DNA from: Eucalyptus grandis
Taxonomy: Eukaryota > Streptophyta > Magnoliopsida > Myrtales > Myrtaceae
Assembly (NCBI RefSeq): GCF_016545825.1
Contig: NC_052614.1
Location: forward strand, 4,564,630 to 4,628,629
Reading direction: 5' to 3'
Length of the DNA: 64,000 nucleotides
Shown here piece by piece: positions 1-12,763 of this stretch (the first letter of the stretch is position 1; each line of letters begins with the position of its first letter). The notes under the pieces are model-generated. The model made no database searches. It had not been told where the DNA came from and worked only from the letters and a program-made list of their open reading frames with translations. A program made the position numbers and the translations under genes.

Positions 1-54
1 AACTATGGAGTTCTTGATGCATTTTTTGACTGACTACCTTGCCTTTCTTATCAG

Positions 55-1195
55 AGAAGTTCTTGATGTATATTTCACAGAAGTGAAATCAGTAATACAT
101 CTTCTCCAGAAGGCCATGGCCAGGTCCCTAGATTTGGACGAGAATTGCTTCTCCAAAAAGTATGGAGACCAAGCAATCATGGCAGCGAGATTCAACCATT
201 ACCCTCCCTGCTCGAGACCTGATTTAGTACTTGGTGCAAAGGCTCACTCAGATGGTTCAGGGATCACGGTACTTTTGCAAGACGAAGAAGTGGAAGGCCT
301 TCAAGTTCTCAAAGAGGACCAATGGTTCAGAGTCCCGATGGTTCTGGGTGCATTTGTTGTCAACGTGGGTGATCAGATGCAGGTAAATTTAAGAAATAAA
401 ATCTGAGCTGATATAGATCTGGAAACACAGGTACGAGGTAATCCAACAAGGCAACGTCTTGTCATTCTAGTGATCAACTTCACCAATCATTAACTGCAGT
501 TTATCTTTTGCTACAGTGAAGCATCACCAATAAAACCGATCTGAGCAAATCAGTGAATATCAATAATGAGAATAAAGAACGTCTACTTGGCTAATCATGT
601 ACTGAGAGGTAGCCACCTTCGGCCAAAAAAATAGTTTTTCGAATCGGAGCTTTCAAAGGGCAAGAGGACAAATATTTGTTACTTTTATACTGGAGGACCA
701 CTTTGTCATTAGGTTTGAGTTCTCTACTCTGCCATTGGAGAAATTGCCATTCACATTAGGGTAGACTTTGAGCACCCATCATTAATCAGTGCAATCTTTA
801 CAATAATGTGGTAATAAAAATTTTACTCTATCCCTCGCCAATTGAAAATTCATCTTTTGATAGCAAAGCTAGTACACTGTAATGTCTGCATCTGTTTTCA
901 GTAACTTCTATACGGATGGTGAATTGATTATAATCTAGGCTTTAATGATGCATCTCAGATAATGAGTAATGGGATCTTCAAGAGTCCACTGCATAGGGTA
1001 ACAGCGAATGCACAGCATGGAAGGATATCGGTGGCTGTGTTTTATTTGCCGGATACTGAAATTGACATCGAGCCAGATGAAGGGTTAATAAGTGAAGAAA
1101 GGCCACAAATGTACAGGAAGCTCAAGAATTATGCAGCCATCAACTTTGAGTGCTTCCAGAGTGGGAAAATAGCACTTGACACAGTCAAACTATGA
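55..1195 (+). CDS. 2-oxoglutarate/Fe(II)-dependent dioxygenase, SRG1-like (gene A, 3' part only)
   Basis: Only the last two exons lie in the window: exon 3 at 55-382 and exon 4 at 959-1195, ending in TGA. Exon 3 follows a TCAG acceptor and ends before GTAAAT; exon 4 follows CTCAG. Their lengths (328 and 237 nt) equal those of the complete gene C. Visible catalytic features are the HSD of the HxD iron motif in exon 3 (AKAHSDGSG), and the distal His (LHRV) and the 2-oxoglutarate-binding RxS (GRIS) in exon 4. Family members are soluble cytosolic oxygenases that hydroxylate, desaturate or demethylate small molecules; the substrate cannot be read from sequence. The part in view has no stop or frameshift. 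Its closest relative is gene C, and the two sit at equivalent places in a segmental duplication. Exons 1-2 must lie left of the window. Confidence 0.82.
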
Positions 1196-2284
1196 TGTCC
1201 AGAGCCCATGTTCTTTGTCTTGTAAAACAAAGGATGTAAGGATGTCCTGTCTTCTATGCTTGAAAAAGTTTATCATGTGCGTTTCCAAGACTCCTTCATT
1301 AAGAACCTTATATTCTCTCTCTCTCACTAGATATTGCGCCACTTGCAATGTTCCATTTTACATCTGTAATCACATTTGGGTTTTCTATAATTATTGCAAG
1401 GAAAATCTTAATATCTTCCCTCAGCTTGCTGATCTGTTTCTTTTCTCCTAAGTAGAAAGACTATCCATGCAGCACTAAAAGGAGGGTCCTTGGAGGATCA
1501 TACTAACATGATTCTCCTTAGACCTTCTGTAACTGTGAACTTTTGGCTAAAATTTTACGTTTGTTAGCTGAAGTTGAGCTTGATCATTGTGCTTTAGATT
1601 CGGTTACTTAGGAAAGTAAAGCTTTCAAACCCCAAATCAGCATGCATAGCCAGTTAACTGCTTCGAATTTTTATGCTGCCCTTAGTTGTTTTGATAATTC
1701 AACTTGGTGTTTTACTTTGAACAGCTTCTACCAGCTTTGATATATATTCATGGAAGGTAGTTGATATTTTAAGTTTTGGCGAAACACGTGTCTGCCTTGT
1801 GACGTCACAATGTGAATTTTGATCAAGTAATTGAATGAAATACAAACTCAATTGGGTTATCGTAAGATTGTTCTCTCATTAAGGTACCCTGAACATTTAA
1901 GATTTGTTTATAATAGGATGAATAGTTTTCTTCTTCTTTTTTTCATTTTTGAAGTAAACAAGCATATCGCACGTATATAACCTTCAACTTGCCACGTGCA
2001 GAATATACTTTTCTAATATGCATATGATGCTGTCTGAATAATTCTGAGTTGCTAATTTGAATGAATTGGCAGCTTTCTATGGCCTAATTACTAAAGTAAT
2101 AATATAAGTCGTTTTGACCCCTTTTTCCTTGACATGGGCAGCATACCTTTCCATAAACCAAAAAAGCAGACCCAATCAGTACATGAAGGGTATTCCAAGA
2201 AATTCCTGGATCCAGCCTAATCAGGACACCGCATGTAACATGTAGCTAATCTAGTGATGAAAGGGAAAAAAGATAATGAAAATT

Positions 2285-2512
2285 AGAGATTGGTGGCTTA
2301 CGGTTTTGTCTTCATCTCTTTCTTGGACACAGACCTAAATGCCTGCTTCTCCTTGGACCTTTTTGGGGATATGGCATTCACGAATCAGCATCCTTTGACA
2401 CAAAGCACTCAGTTTAGTAGGATCGGGAGGTACATGGACATAGACACCGTCATCGTCGCTTTTGTTTCTATGCTCCTTTTGACTGACAAGGAAGATCGGA
2501 TACAAATTTGAT
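2285..2512 (-). pseudogene. Unidentified antisense exon fragment (copy 1 of 4)
   Basis: On the minus strand this resembles the open frame at 13373-13140, which reads through a Lys/Arg-rich end containing ACRSVSKKG. Here the frame is interrupted. Related fragments lie at 4690-4880 and 16455-16680, so two diverged types alternate through the array. I do not recognise the parent protein. Confidence 0.35.
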
Positions 2513-4689
2513 AAGATTCGAGATTAACTCATGAGGAAGTGGGATGTGTCTAGTTTATACTTTGATGTTTACAAATTGGTTACTTGATAAAAATACATGG
2601 ACTTCATGCCAGAGCTTCAGGAGTTTTTTTAAACTAAATCAGACTAGAGGTAGCTTAGATTTTGTCATATTTGTTCATTAATTACTCCATATTCTTTTAT
2701 GTCCATGTAAAGATCATTTCCTTCACGAGTACATTCACTTTCTCCTAAAGGACTCCTAAGCTTTAGCAATATTGTTGGTCAACTCCATCCCTGCCAACCC
2801 CCTTGCATTGAAGGATTGCTTCATTGTGAGAATATAGTGGAACAAAAGCCCTTACTCGTTCTTTAGAATAGGTAGGCTCTAGCTCTTTCTATGTTATCTT
2901 ATCTCAATCCGATGCGTAGATAAGCATATCAAAGACCAAATCCATATGCTTGTAAAAGAGGCAAGAAGAATGTCATGCCCAATTACTTGCTTCCTCGATG
3001 GAATGGTTGGACCACCTTTCTCGGTGTAACGATATATAAAACAATTGATGAATTTTGATTCCTCCCCTCAATTGATAGTACCTCTAGAGTCCACCTCCTT
3101 TCCTTTGGTGTCATTAACATGACAGATCGTTTCTAGTCTTGTAATTTCTATTTTTAGATAGATAAAAAAACCTATAATCGACTGCCCCATTGGAGGAAGG
3201 AGTGGATATATGTTAATCCACAGTAGAAGGTAGAAGATATGCATGAGCATAGGCTATTCGAATGCTAGAGAGGCATATTTATGTGTTCATTGATTGGATT
3301 TCATAATTAGTTTAAGGCTGAATTAGCATAATTGCAATAGATTTAATACCTTTTTTGGGTAATTTTTGCAATTTGTTTATGATAGGATGAATAGTTTTTT
3401 CCAGATAAACAAATATATGACATGTTGATTAATCTTCAATTTGTGACGTATGGAATGTACTTCCCTAGTATATTTGAATGAACCTTAAGACAGATGATGC
3501 TGTCTGATACTTTGGAGATTCTAATTTGAATGAACTGGCAGCTTTCTATGGGCTAAAGACTAAACTAAGGAAACATGACATGCTCCGGCCATCAGAAGTT
3601 ATTTAATTTAGTTTCCAAATGCAAAGGCCTTCTTGATATTTTAGCTTTAGATTAGAGATATTAATAAAAAGATAGATCATGTGCATTGTGTAAGCAATTT
3701 GCTGTGGTTAGTCCTCTGTAAAAACCATCATCAGCCCTTTGAATACGATAATTCTTATCAGTTTATAGTAGGCCTTGTTTCATTTTTTTGGGCATTCGTT
3801 TCTTGTTGCTCATCACTAAGATGTACTTTTTCGAAATGCCAAATTCACATTGGCCGAAAAAAATAAAGAATTGCCAAATTCACATTTCCACAGTTCATTG
3901 TCTTAAGGTTCCACCAATAGGACCGAGCAAAATGGGCCGCTGATCCAAAGGATCAGAAGATTGACAGGGCGAAAGAAGCCTTGTGTCACTGATTCAATTC
4001 CTTTCTAACCTTATGAGTTGGTACACGAAGACATGATATAAAGAAGTCTAAATAGTATGTGCATGAGGCCATTTGATTCCCAAACTTTTTAACTGGTTCA
4101 ATCAAGTCCTAAGCCTTCTTCAAAACGTTCAATGAACTTATCTCGATGAATTCATCTGAAATTGATGAAGTGTCACTTAAAAAGTGCTTATGTTGTCTCC
4201 TTAAATTGCGTTTTGCAACAAAATTTTAAAAATTAGTTGCCTTTTTCGATAAAGGTCGAAGACTTAATTGAATCAATTAAAATGTTTAACTCTCAAATTC
4301 ATTTATTGGTAAAGGTTTAGGATTTAATTGAACTAATTAAAATGTTTATGACTCAAATGCATTCCCTACACAAGGTTTAGAACTTGTGGTGGAATTTTCC
4401 TGCACTAGCACAATGGAAATATTACAAGAAAATTCAAAACTCCCTCCAAATATTAGGGTCCATCTTAGAACTCATCTCCAGAATTAGCGTAAGGCCCTAC
4501 TTGGTTGGTGGTTTGCTGAGCAAAGCTAGCTTGGTCACCAGTGGTTGATTGGGTATTCCAAGAAATTCTTGGATTTAGCCTAGTCGAAACACCACATATA
4601 AACATGTTGTTGATCTAGTGAAGTAAGTTTAAAACAACCATAAAATAATAATAAATAAATAAAAAATCAAAATTAGAGATTTGTAGCTT

Positions 4690-4880
4690 ACAGTTTGTCT
4701 GCATCCCTTTCTTGGGCACTGACCTGCATGCCTGTTTCTCCTTGGATTATTTAGGCATCATCCGTTCACGAGTCAGCATCATTTGAGACGAGGCGCTAAA
4801 TTTAATGGGATTGAAAGGTCCGTAAACATAGACAATGCCATCGTTGCTTACGTTGAGATGCTTCTTTTGACTCGCAAGGT
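4690..4880 (-). pseudogene. Unidentified antisense exon fragment (copy 2 of 4)
   Basis: The minus-strand reading has the same QACRSV-type end and LYPI start as the 13.2-kb copy, but with stops and frameshifts. It lies about 200-400 bp upstream of gene B, the same distance as its twin at 16455-16680 upstream of gene D. Parent protein not recognised. Confidence 0.35.
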
Positions 4881-5094
4881 ATCGGATACAGATCTGATAA
4901 GATAGAATTCTGTTAAAAAAACTAAGAACTAAGAACTATGTGATGTAGAGATCACCCCAGAGACCTTGAACTTCAACACGCGCAGAAAACCAAACTCTCA
5001 CTTCCATCACACGTCCTCGAATCCGGTCCAGACGGTAACGGAACCTTGACAGGCTCATAAATTGGTCTTACAGTACTACATTTCTGTTGCTGAC

Positions 5095-5929
5095 ATGGCT
5101 CAGCCTCCTCCTCCAGCAAAGACTGCTCAGGAATCGGTGTCGGATGGAGAAGCAGTACAAGAAGGATATGCTTATACAGATGGCAAGGTTGCAACTTCTG
5201 GTGAAGCTATTCATGTTATGGAGATTCCTGTCATTGACCTTGGCCTTCTTGCGTCTTCACCATCAGCTGCAGGGGAATTGTTTAAACTCCGTTCGGCTCT
5301 CACTTCGTGGGGATGTTTCCTGGTCTTGCCTATTGATAAACTGTGACCTATCTTTCAAAATTGAATCTACCCACTATTTGATCTTGCAATTTCTCCTAAA
5401 GTTATGCTACCACATAGAATTGAATGAGCTAGGGGAAAAAGTGCCTATAATTCAAAAGAAGATGCTGATCATGATCAATTGTAATCTATAGGGTTCTTTC
5501 CCTCAATAATTAAAATATCCGTGACATCAAACCAAGTAAAAGCTTCTAAGGTAATCAATGATAGCGGAGGAGCATTTTTGCAGTTGTACTGGGAACTAAT
5601 GCTCATGCTAGTTTGGTCCTACTTGTGCAAAGTGAAGCCAGAGTAGGTTCATTTTTTGCAATTTCCAGATCTTATTTTGGGTTACAGGCAATAAATCATG
5701 GAATGAGCGGCTCTTTTCTAAGTAAAGTGCGTGAGCTCATGGGGCAATTCTTTGCCCTTCGAATGGAAGAGAAGCAGAAATATGCTAGCCCTGCAGATGA
5801 CATGGAAGGGTATGGAAATGACATGGTCCTATCAGAGCAACAGGTGTTAGATTGGAATGAGCGGTTGCTCATATGCCCCAAAGATCAGAGAAAACTGGAT
5901 GTCTGGCCTCAAAAACTCGAAAGCTTCAG
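5095..5929 (+). pseudogene. SRG1-like dioxygenase pseudogene B, exons 1-2 only
   Basis: Exon 1 (5095-5322) starts with MAQPPPPAKT and is nearly identical to gene D exon 1. Exon 2 (5688-5929) starts after GGGTTACAG and ends at a TTCAG/GTAATT donor. Exon 2 lacks 6 bp relative to D (two codons, in frame). The exon 1 end reads TTCCTG rather than TTCCAG before GT, which weakens the donor. Similarity to D runs on through intron 2 up to about 6313 (D position about 18109) and stops just before the place where exon 3 should begin. No exon 3 or 4, and so no HxD, distal His or RxS motif, is found before gene C. The N-terminal half alone cannot bind iron or 2-oxoglutarate, so this is a truncated duplicate. 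Confidence 0.85.
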
Positions 5930-6313
5930 GTAATTAGACTAGATGATTGGTTCGACTTACCCAGTAACCAGACGATACTAGCACAGCAGGGGAGTCAGTT
6001 TCTTTGGGTTATCAGACTGAGTTCTACTCTGTGCTGGAAGGAATTTCCTGAGTTTGTCACTGAAATTATTGTGTTCTGACTATGGTTTTAGATCTAGAAA
6101 TTAAGGAGTTCACAATTACGTTCCCTTTGCTTATTGAATAAGAATTGAAGCAGAAGAAACTTCAATGTCATATTTTACACTTTAGAATGTTTGTGTGCCT
6201 ATTTTATGGTCACAGGTAGGACACTGATGAAAAAAGTAATTAAGAGAAAGCTAAGTTGATGCTACTACCACCTGTAAGGCTATAACTGATTGCATTGTCA
6301 AACCAAAATATAG

Positions 6314-8040
6314 GTGATCTCTCGTGGCAAATTGACAATCATCTGTAAAAATAAGGATTCAAAGAGGGATTATTTTGACCGTGAAGGGGTCAACGCAATC
6401 CTTACAGATTTCAGGAATGAGGCATATTATCGTTGTGGGCGTCTGTATGGTTTCGAAAGTTATCTTTAACAAGTAGCTAAGACTCTCATCATTCTTATCA
6501 ATGAGCTAAAAGTCTCTTTATGTCACACAATACTATGCCAGTTCTTTCCACAAGTTCTTTTCTAGGTTTAACCTGATGATTTAACTTTAGTGGAAATTAA
6601 GTACATGAAATCCACAACATGCACGCACGAAAGGTCAGGGCTTAATAGGTATTACACATTAATCTCGTTTTGTCTCTATCCCTGAGCAATACATTAATGC
6701 ATTTGCCTGCCGTTTCTTTTATGGAACAAGGAAAACCTAGGCAGTCGCTACCTCGTATAGTCCAATGTCTCTCATTATAAAGAGCAGATAAGAAAAGCAA
6801 TTGACAGGCTGGCTATGTTATTGTTAATTAGACATTATCACTAGAAAGATTGGCAGATATCGATGGAGTCCCCCAAGCAAGGTCGAATATTGTGCCTGAA
6901 AAAGCTTCTTTTTTCAAAGAATCTGAGACATGGTTATATTTTTTAATATGAACCCTATTCCGAATGAGATCAATAATGAGGAGAGAGGACTAGAAAAAAT
7001 CATTTTCTTGCATGTACGGCGGACCATATATGAATACAGCCAGTCCCATTTTGCTAGAATACCATGCTAGAAGAAACTTATTTTTTAAAAAGAAAGCTGA
7101 TCCATGTTATTATTATTTAATTGGAACCCTATTCCTTATGAGATTAGTAATTGGAGGAGAGAGGACTAGACGTCATTATCTCGCATGTGCCCATTCCCAT
7201 GTTGGGCGGACCATACATATAGCCAATGAATTAAAGACTAAAGAGAAGTTCTTGAGTGACAATTTTAAATCATCACAAAATGTTCACAAAAGAATAGAAA
7301 AAAAGATATTATATCTCCTGATCGCTCGTATCTCAAAACAAATGTTGAAAATTAATTTATTTTTTTAAAGCTAGGAATATGATAAAGTCTTAAGTGACAA
7401 TTTTCAATCATTTAAAATAACTTTTTGTAGCTAGGTATACAATAAATTCCCAAATGAGAAAATTTAATCATTACAAAATTTTATAAGAGACCAAAAAAAT
7501 AAGGTTTAGAAATTTGTGTGACCAGATTGTGAAACACCTTTATCAGTCTAACTCATCTCTTTGGTACGCCTAAACTGTTCTCTTTGTGCCTTTATATTGA
7601 AGTACTCTATTAATGTGGTTATGGCTCCTCTATGCATTGAGTTCACTCTATGCTTGTGGACTGATCATTTTAAGTCCTCTGCGAAGTCCTCCGGAGTCAG
7701 GACCTAATGTCAAAGTCTCCCTGAAAGAGTAATTAGCTTGAAAACCCGTCCAAAGTGTTGCATTATGTGCTTTACTAGGAACTGATCTCTGTGCTATGTT
7801 GTCATTGATGAGAAAGTATACTATGTGACAGCACGTATCCAACGTACAGAAGTTTCAAGAATCAAATTGTACCTCATTGTTGACATCTCACTATCATACC
7901 GTGCATTACGTAGATGAGATTCGTTCTGTTGATTGACATCTTGATACTAGTTTCATGAGTTATAGATTCTAAATTTAATCAAGGAGAAGCGAAGGCAAAT
8001 TCTAAATTTTAATTATCTAGTGTATGCAAAGAGAATCCAG
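6314..8040. other. Intergenic sequence between truncated gene B and gene C
   Basis: No gene is supported. This stretch replaces exons 3-4 of gene B. It contains a diverged direct repeat of about 150 bp (6905-7033 and 7068-7222), both copies sharing GAACCCTATTCC, GAGAGAGGACTAGA and GGCGGACCATA. Short open frames such as the minus frame at 7842-7648 show no recognisable protein. Confidence 0.5.
6905..7222. repeat. Diverged tandem duplication, unit about 150 bp
   Basis: The two halves share AAGCTGA/AAGCTTC, GAACCCTATTCC, a GAGAGAGGACTAGA block and GGCGGACCATA followed by ATAGCC or ACAGCC, in the same order and spacing. No coding potential is seen. Confidence 0.6.
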
Positions 8041-8330
8041 AGCATATATTATAATGCCTTTGCATCATATATTGATTGGCATATGACGAGATAAGCAGAA
8101 GTTCTCCTTTTCACAATTGTCTTTTTACCCAAAGGCATAACCAGATTTCTGAAGAGAATCAATCTAGAGAGAGAGATAGAGAGATAGCATATATTATAAA
8201 GCCTTTGAATCATAAATATATTAATTAACATATTACAATCTACGCAGAAGTGTCCAAATTAGTCTCTTAGCTCTTTTTCACGGTTGACTTTCTCCCAATG
8301 GCATAACCAGAGTTCTGAAGAGAATCTATC
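8041..8330. repeat. Tandem duplication in the promoter-proximal region of gene C
   Basis: About 8045-8165 and 8187-8325 are diverged direct copies. Both begin AGCATATATTATAA, pass through GCAGAAGT and CTTTTTCACA or CTTTTTCACGG, and end GGCATAACCAGA then TCTGAAGAGAATC. The second copy ends about 90 bp before the start codon of gene C, so the repeat lies in its promoter or 5' leader. Confidence 0.65.
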
Positions 8331-8420
8331 CATCTTGTGTCCACTTCTGTTAATTTCCCAATTATAAGTACCAGAGACGCGAACTGTCCCACCTCGCCTC
8401 CTCAGCTGCATGCTCATTCC

Positions 8421-10798
8421 ATGTATACCATGGACAGAGTCCAAGAATCCTCAAGTTTGTCATCCTTCTCCCAAAATATCCCAAAGTTGTCTGTTGATGC
8501 TGACGATCCGCCTCCTAGATACTTCGTCAAGGGAGGCAGTGTTGGTCCGGTCGAATCATTTCCACTAGCTCAAATACCAATCGTTGATCTGAGTCGACTT
8601 CTCTCGGTGTCCTCGACGTGTTCTGGGAAAGAACAAAAAGATGAACTAGAAAAGCTAAGGTCTGCTCTCAGTGAATGGGGTTGCTTCCAGGTACGAGTGC
8701 TCTTCACCAGCTTAACACAAGAAAAATCGTTTCATGACCAATATATTTTGGGTACGCTGCAGCATAAGTTTTAAATCTTATGTATGGAATGCAATTGAGT
8801 CCTAAATCTTTGAATTGGTTTAATCAAGTCCTATACCCTTATTATATAGGGCAATCAAGTCCTAAACCTTTTCATAAGTTCAATTAAATCATCAACTTTA
8901 TCAAGAAATGCAATTAAGTCATAAAATTATGTTGAAAATTGTAAGTTAAGGATGCCCCATAAGCACTTTTTGAGTGAAATATAGGCAATTTTATATAGTG
9001 CTTGCACTTCTTGAAGAAAATTTATGACATAATTGGAATGATTGCATTGTATACACAAAATTTAGGACAACCTGTGAAACTTTTCCTAATCACTTTAGTT
9101 GTTCTTGCAGTAAGTCAATTTTTCTTGTTTATCAAAGTTGGGAAGAATATGGAAAAAAAAATGGTTGTAATTCTGTTCTCTTAGGCAATAGGACATGGCA
9201 TTCCGACCTCGTTCTTGGAAAAGGTTCGTCTGATGGCAAAGAAGTTCTTTGCACTTCCAGCAGAGGAGAAGCAAAAGTATGCTCGAGATCCTGCTGATCT
9301 CGAAGGACATGGGACTGACCCTATACTTTCCGATGAGCAAGTTCTTGACTGGTCTAAACGTTTATTCCTCAACTTACTTCCACTAGATTCGAGGAAACTC
9401 AAGCTTTGGCCAGAGACTCCAGAAGAATTCAGGTGCTTTCCTCGATATCAGTTGTTATATCTTCATCTGTTCTTTGGATTTCTCATCTCATGCCAATGCA
9501 TGTACCTGCGTGGACAGAGAGTGAACTATTTTGTAGAAAGTACATGAATTATAAGTTTTTATTTGCAGAAAACTATGGAGTTCTTGATGCATAGTTTGAC
9601 TGATTAGCTTTCCTTTTTTATCTTGCAGAGAAGTTCATGATGTATTTTTCAAAGAAGTGAAATCAGTAATAGATCTTCTCCAGAAGGCCATGGCCAGGTC
9701 CTTAGATTTGGAAGAGAATTGCTTCTCGAAGAAGTATGGAGACCGAGCATTCATGGCGACAAGATTTAACCATTACCCTCCATGCTCGAGACCTGATTTA
9801 GTGCTTGGTGCAAAGGCTCACTCAGATGGTTCAGGAATTACGGTTCTTTTGCAAGACGAAGAAGTGGAAGGCCTTCAAGTTCTCAAAGACGATCGATGGT
9901 TCAAAGTTCCAATAGTTCCTGATGCATTTGTTGTCAACATAGGTGATCAGATGCAGGTGAATTATAAGAAATGATATTTGAGCTGATATAGTTCTGAAAG
10001 CACAGGCACAGGGTAATCCAAGAAGGCAACAACTTGTCATTCTAGTGATCAACTTGACCTATCAGAAAATCAGCAACATCTCGTCATTCTAGTGATTGAG
10101 AAAGTTTATTATTGCTAAACTGAAGTGCACCAAAGAAACTGAAATGAGCAAACCAGTAATGAGATTAAAGAACATCTAATTGGCTTATTATACACTGATA
10201 CACAACACCTGTGCACATATTAATAGTTTCTAGAATTGAAGCTTTCAAAGAGCTAGAGGACACATGGTAGGCCTATTTGTTAATTTTCCATTAGAAGACC
10301 ACTTTTTCATTAGATTTAAGCTCTCTACTCTGCCATTGGCAAAGTTGCCATTCACAATAGGGTAGACTTTCAGCCACCCATCATTAATCAGTACAATCTG
10401 TACTATAATCTGATAATAAGAACTTTTATTCTCTCATTGCTCATGGAAAATTCATCTTTCAACAGATGAGCTAGTACACTTGACATGTTTGCATCTCTTT
10501 ATCTGTAACTTTATGGAAATGGTGAGTTAAGTATAATCTATGCTTTAATGGTGAATCTCAGATAATGAGTAATGGGATCTTCAAGAGTCCTTTGCATAGA
10601 GTGACAGCGAATTCACAGAGTGAAAGGCTATCGGTGGCAGTGTTTTATTTGCCTGATACTGAAACTGAGATCGAGCCAGATGAAGGGTTGATAAGTGAGG
10701 AAAGGCCACAAATGTACAGGAAGCTCAAGAATTATGCAGCCATCAACTTTGAGTGCTTCCAGAGTGAGAAAACAGCACTTGACACAGTCAGACTATGA
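8421..10798 (+). CDS. 2-oxoglutarate/Fe(II)-dependent dioxygenase, SRG1-like (gene C, complete)
   Basis: Four exons join in frame: 8421-8690, 9185-9432, 9629-9956 and 10562-10798, giving 360 aa, a normal length for this family. The N-terminal non-haem dioxygenase domain runs from IPIVDLSRLL through AIGHGIP and the FFALPAEEKQKYA stretch. The C-terminal 2OG-Fe(II) domain has RFNHYPPCSRPDLVLG, the HSD iron ligands (AHSDGSG), the distal His in PLHRV, and the RLS 2-oxoglutarate motif. All introns are GT-AG. The start is ATG 8421; an in-frame ATG at 8430 is an alternative. The protein should be a soluble oxidase of a small molecule; its substrate is unknown. It is the sister of gene A and the only intact C-type copy fully in view. 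Intron 1 holds short A/T-rich repeats of the type CAATCAAGTCCTAAACC. Confidence 0.9.
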
Positions 10799-11760
10799 TG
10801 TTCAGTCATGTTCTGTGTTGTACAACAGAGGATGTTCTGTCTTCTGCACTCGAAAGAGCTTACTATGTGTGTTTCCAAGACTCCTTCGATAAGAACCTTA
10901 TGTTCTCCCTCTCATTCTCACTAGATATTGTGCCACTTGTGATGTTCCATTTTACGTATGTAATAAGATTTGGGTTAATATAACTATCGCAAGGAAAATC
11001 TTATTATCTTCCCTCAGCTTGTTGATCTGTTTCTTTTCTCCTAAGTAGAAAGGCTTTTTCCATGCAGCACCAAAAGTAGGCTCCTTGTAGTATCGTGCTT
11101 ACATGATTCTCCTGAGACCATTCGTGACTGTGAACTTTTGACTAAAATTTGCATTTGTTATTTTAGCTGAAGTTGAGCTTGATCATTGGGATTTAGAATA
11201 GGTTACTTAGGGAAAGTAAGGGTTTCAAACAGATATCAGCATGCATAACCACTTAACTGCTGTGATTTTTCTATGCTGCCCTTAATTGATTTAGTAATTC
11301 AACGTGATTTTTTACTCTGAACAGCTTTTACCAGCTTTGTTAGGCGATTGACAAGCATTGATCTATATATACTCATGGAAGGAAATTGGTTTTTTAAAGT
11401 TTGGCGAAACGCGTGTCCATCTTGTGACATCACAATGTGAAAATCGATCAAGTAAGTGGATGAAATACAAACTCGGTTGGGTTATATTAACACTGTTCTC
11501 TCATTAAGGTACCCTGAACATTTAAGATCGGTTTATAATAGGATGAAAAGTTTTTTTTGTTTTTTTAGTAAACAAGTATAGGACACGTATTTAACCTTTT
11601 GACTTGCCACGTGCAGAATACACTTTCGTAGTATGCAGATGACGCTGTCTGAATACTTATGAGTTGCTATTTTGAATGAATTGGCAGCTTTCTAAGGCCG
11701 AAAGACTAAAGTAATAATATAAGTTGTTGTGAAACCCTTTATTCTTGACCTGAGTAACAT

Positions 11761-12705
11761 TAGGGGTAAACATCGGTCTAGGGTCAACCCTGGACCAACC
11801 TTGGATTGGCCCAATCCTATCTGTCTTAGTCCAGTTTTCAAGGAGACTGGGTTGGTCTTTGGTCCTGAGATTCCTAGATCAGCACTGTGCGGATTAGTCC
11901 TCAATTCTGAGAGTTTAGGATTAGTCCACCCGAACCAATCCTAATTATATATAATATATTATTTATAATTTTTTTTATATAGAGAAAATTTAAAATAAAT
12001 GGCGTCAACAACATTAAATAACTCTTTAGTGAAGAGTTCAAGTAATTTTACACTATTTTTTAATAACTTAGATCTTTTAATGTCTTTTACAGCGTCAACA
12101 TCCATAATTTACAAAAGAGAGAAAAATATTTTTGTGAGGAGTTCTCACGGCGTTTAAAATGGCATAAATAACTCCTCACGGCATCCTCTTCTAGTACTTG
12201 TTTTCTTCTATCTTATTTATCCTCTTAGTCTTTAATTTGCTAAAATCGAAAGAAACAACCTCTTCACTCGCCACTCGACAGTCACCTCACTTGCTTTGAG
12301 TCACTCATGTCACTCACTGCTCAATGATCATCTGGCTTGTTGCTCCTTGCTTGACACTTGATGCTCATCACTCGCCTCTTTTAAATGACCTTGCTCGTCA
12401 TTGAACACATTGGATTGGTCCGGTCATCGATTGCCTTTTAGGGAGTACACAAAATAAAAAAATTATTAGTTGGTCCCAAGTTAACCCTAGAACCAAACCA
12501 AACTCATTGAATCGGTCCAGTCCTTAGTTGCCTTTTCAGAGAGTACAAAAAATGAAATAAATAAATTATCGATTGGTCTCGAATTGACTCTGGAACCGAA
12601 CCGAACCCATTGGGTCGATCCAATCCCCCGTCTCAACTATCACTGTGCAGGTTGGTCCTAAGATTAGAGGGTAGACCGGCCCAACCTAGACTATGCTCAC
12701 CCCTA
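11761..12705. mobile_element. Non-autonomous hAT-like DNA transposon
   Basis: The ends are imperfect inverted repeats: TAGGGGTAAACATCGG on the left, and TAGGGGTGAGCATAG as the reverse complement of the right end. It is flanked by AGTAACAT (11753-11760) and GGTAACAT (12706-12713), an 8-bp target duplication with one mismatch, the size expected for hAT. The duplicated segment near 2140 has the same flanks without the element. The 945-bp interior holds no transposase, only repeated phrases of the kind TTGGTCC and GGACCAATCC, so it is non-autonomous. Confidence 0.75.
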
Positions 12706-12763
12706 GGTAACATGCCTTTGAATAACTGTGAAAGCAGACCCAGTCTATGGAGGGTATTCCACA

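Larger units (their letters stand above)
1196..5094. other. Intergenic region between dioxygenase genes A and B, first copy of a duplicated segment
   Basis: No gene is supported here. The whole stretch aligns with 10799-16862 between genes C and D, with the same order of landmarks. It lacks three insertions present in the second copy. It carries two antisense-oriented stretches (about 2285-2512 and 4690-4880) that recur at 13136-13375 and 16455-16680 and look like old exon fragments. The last 650 bp before gene B are nearly identical to the region upstream of gene D and should hold the promoter. Confidence 0.7.

Noticed and set aside
1..54. Possible extension of gene A exon 3 upstream to the window edge (the frame is open here), and the equivalent acceptor at 9568 in gene C.
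   Set aside because: In gene C the earlier acceptor leads to a stop within a few codons. The TCAG/TTGCAG acceptors at 54 and 9628 give exons of exactly 328 nt, as in D and E.
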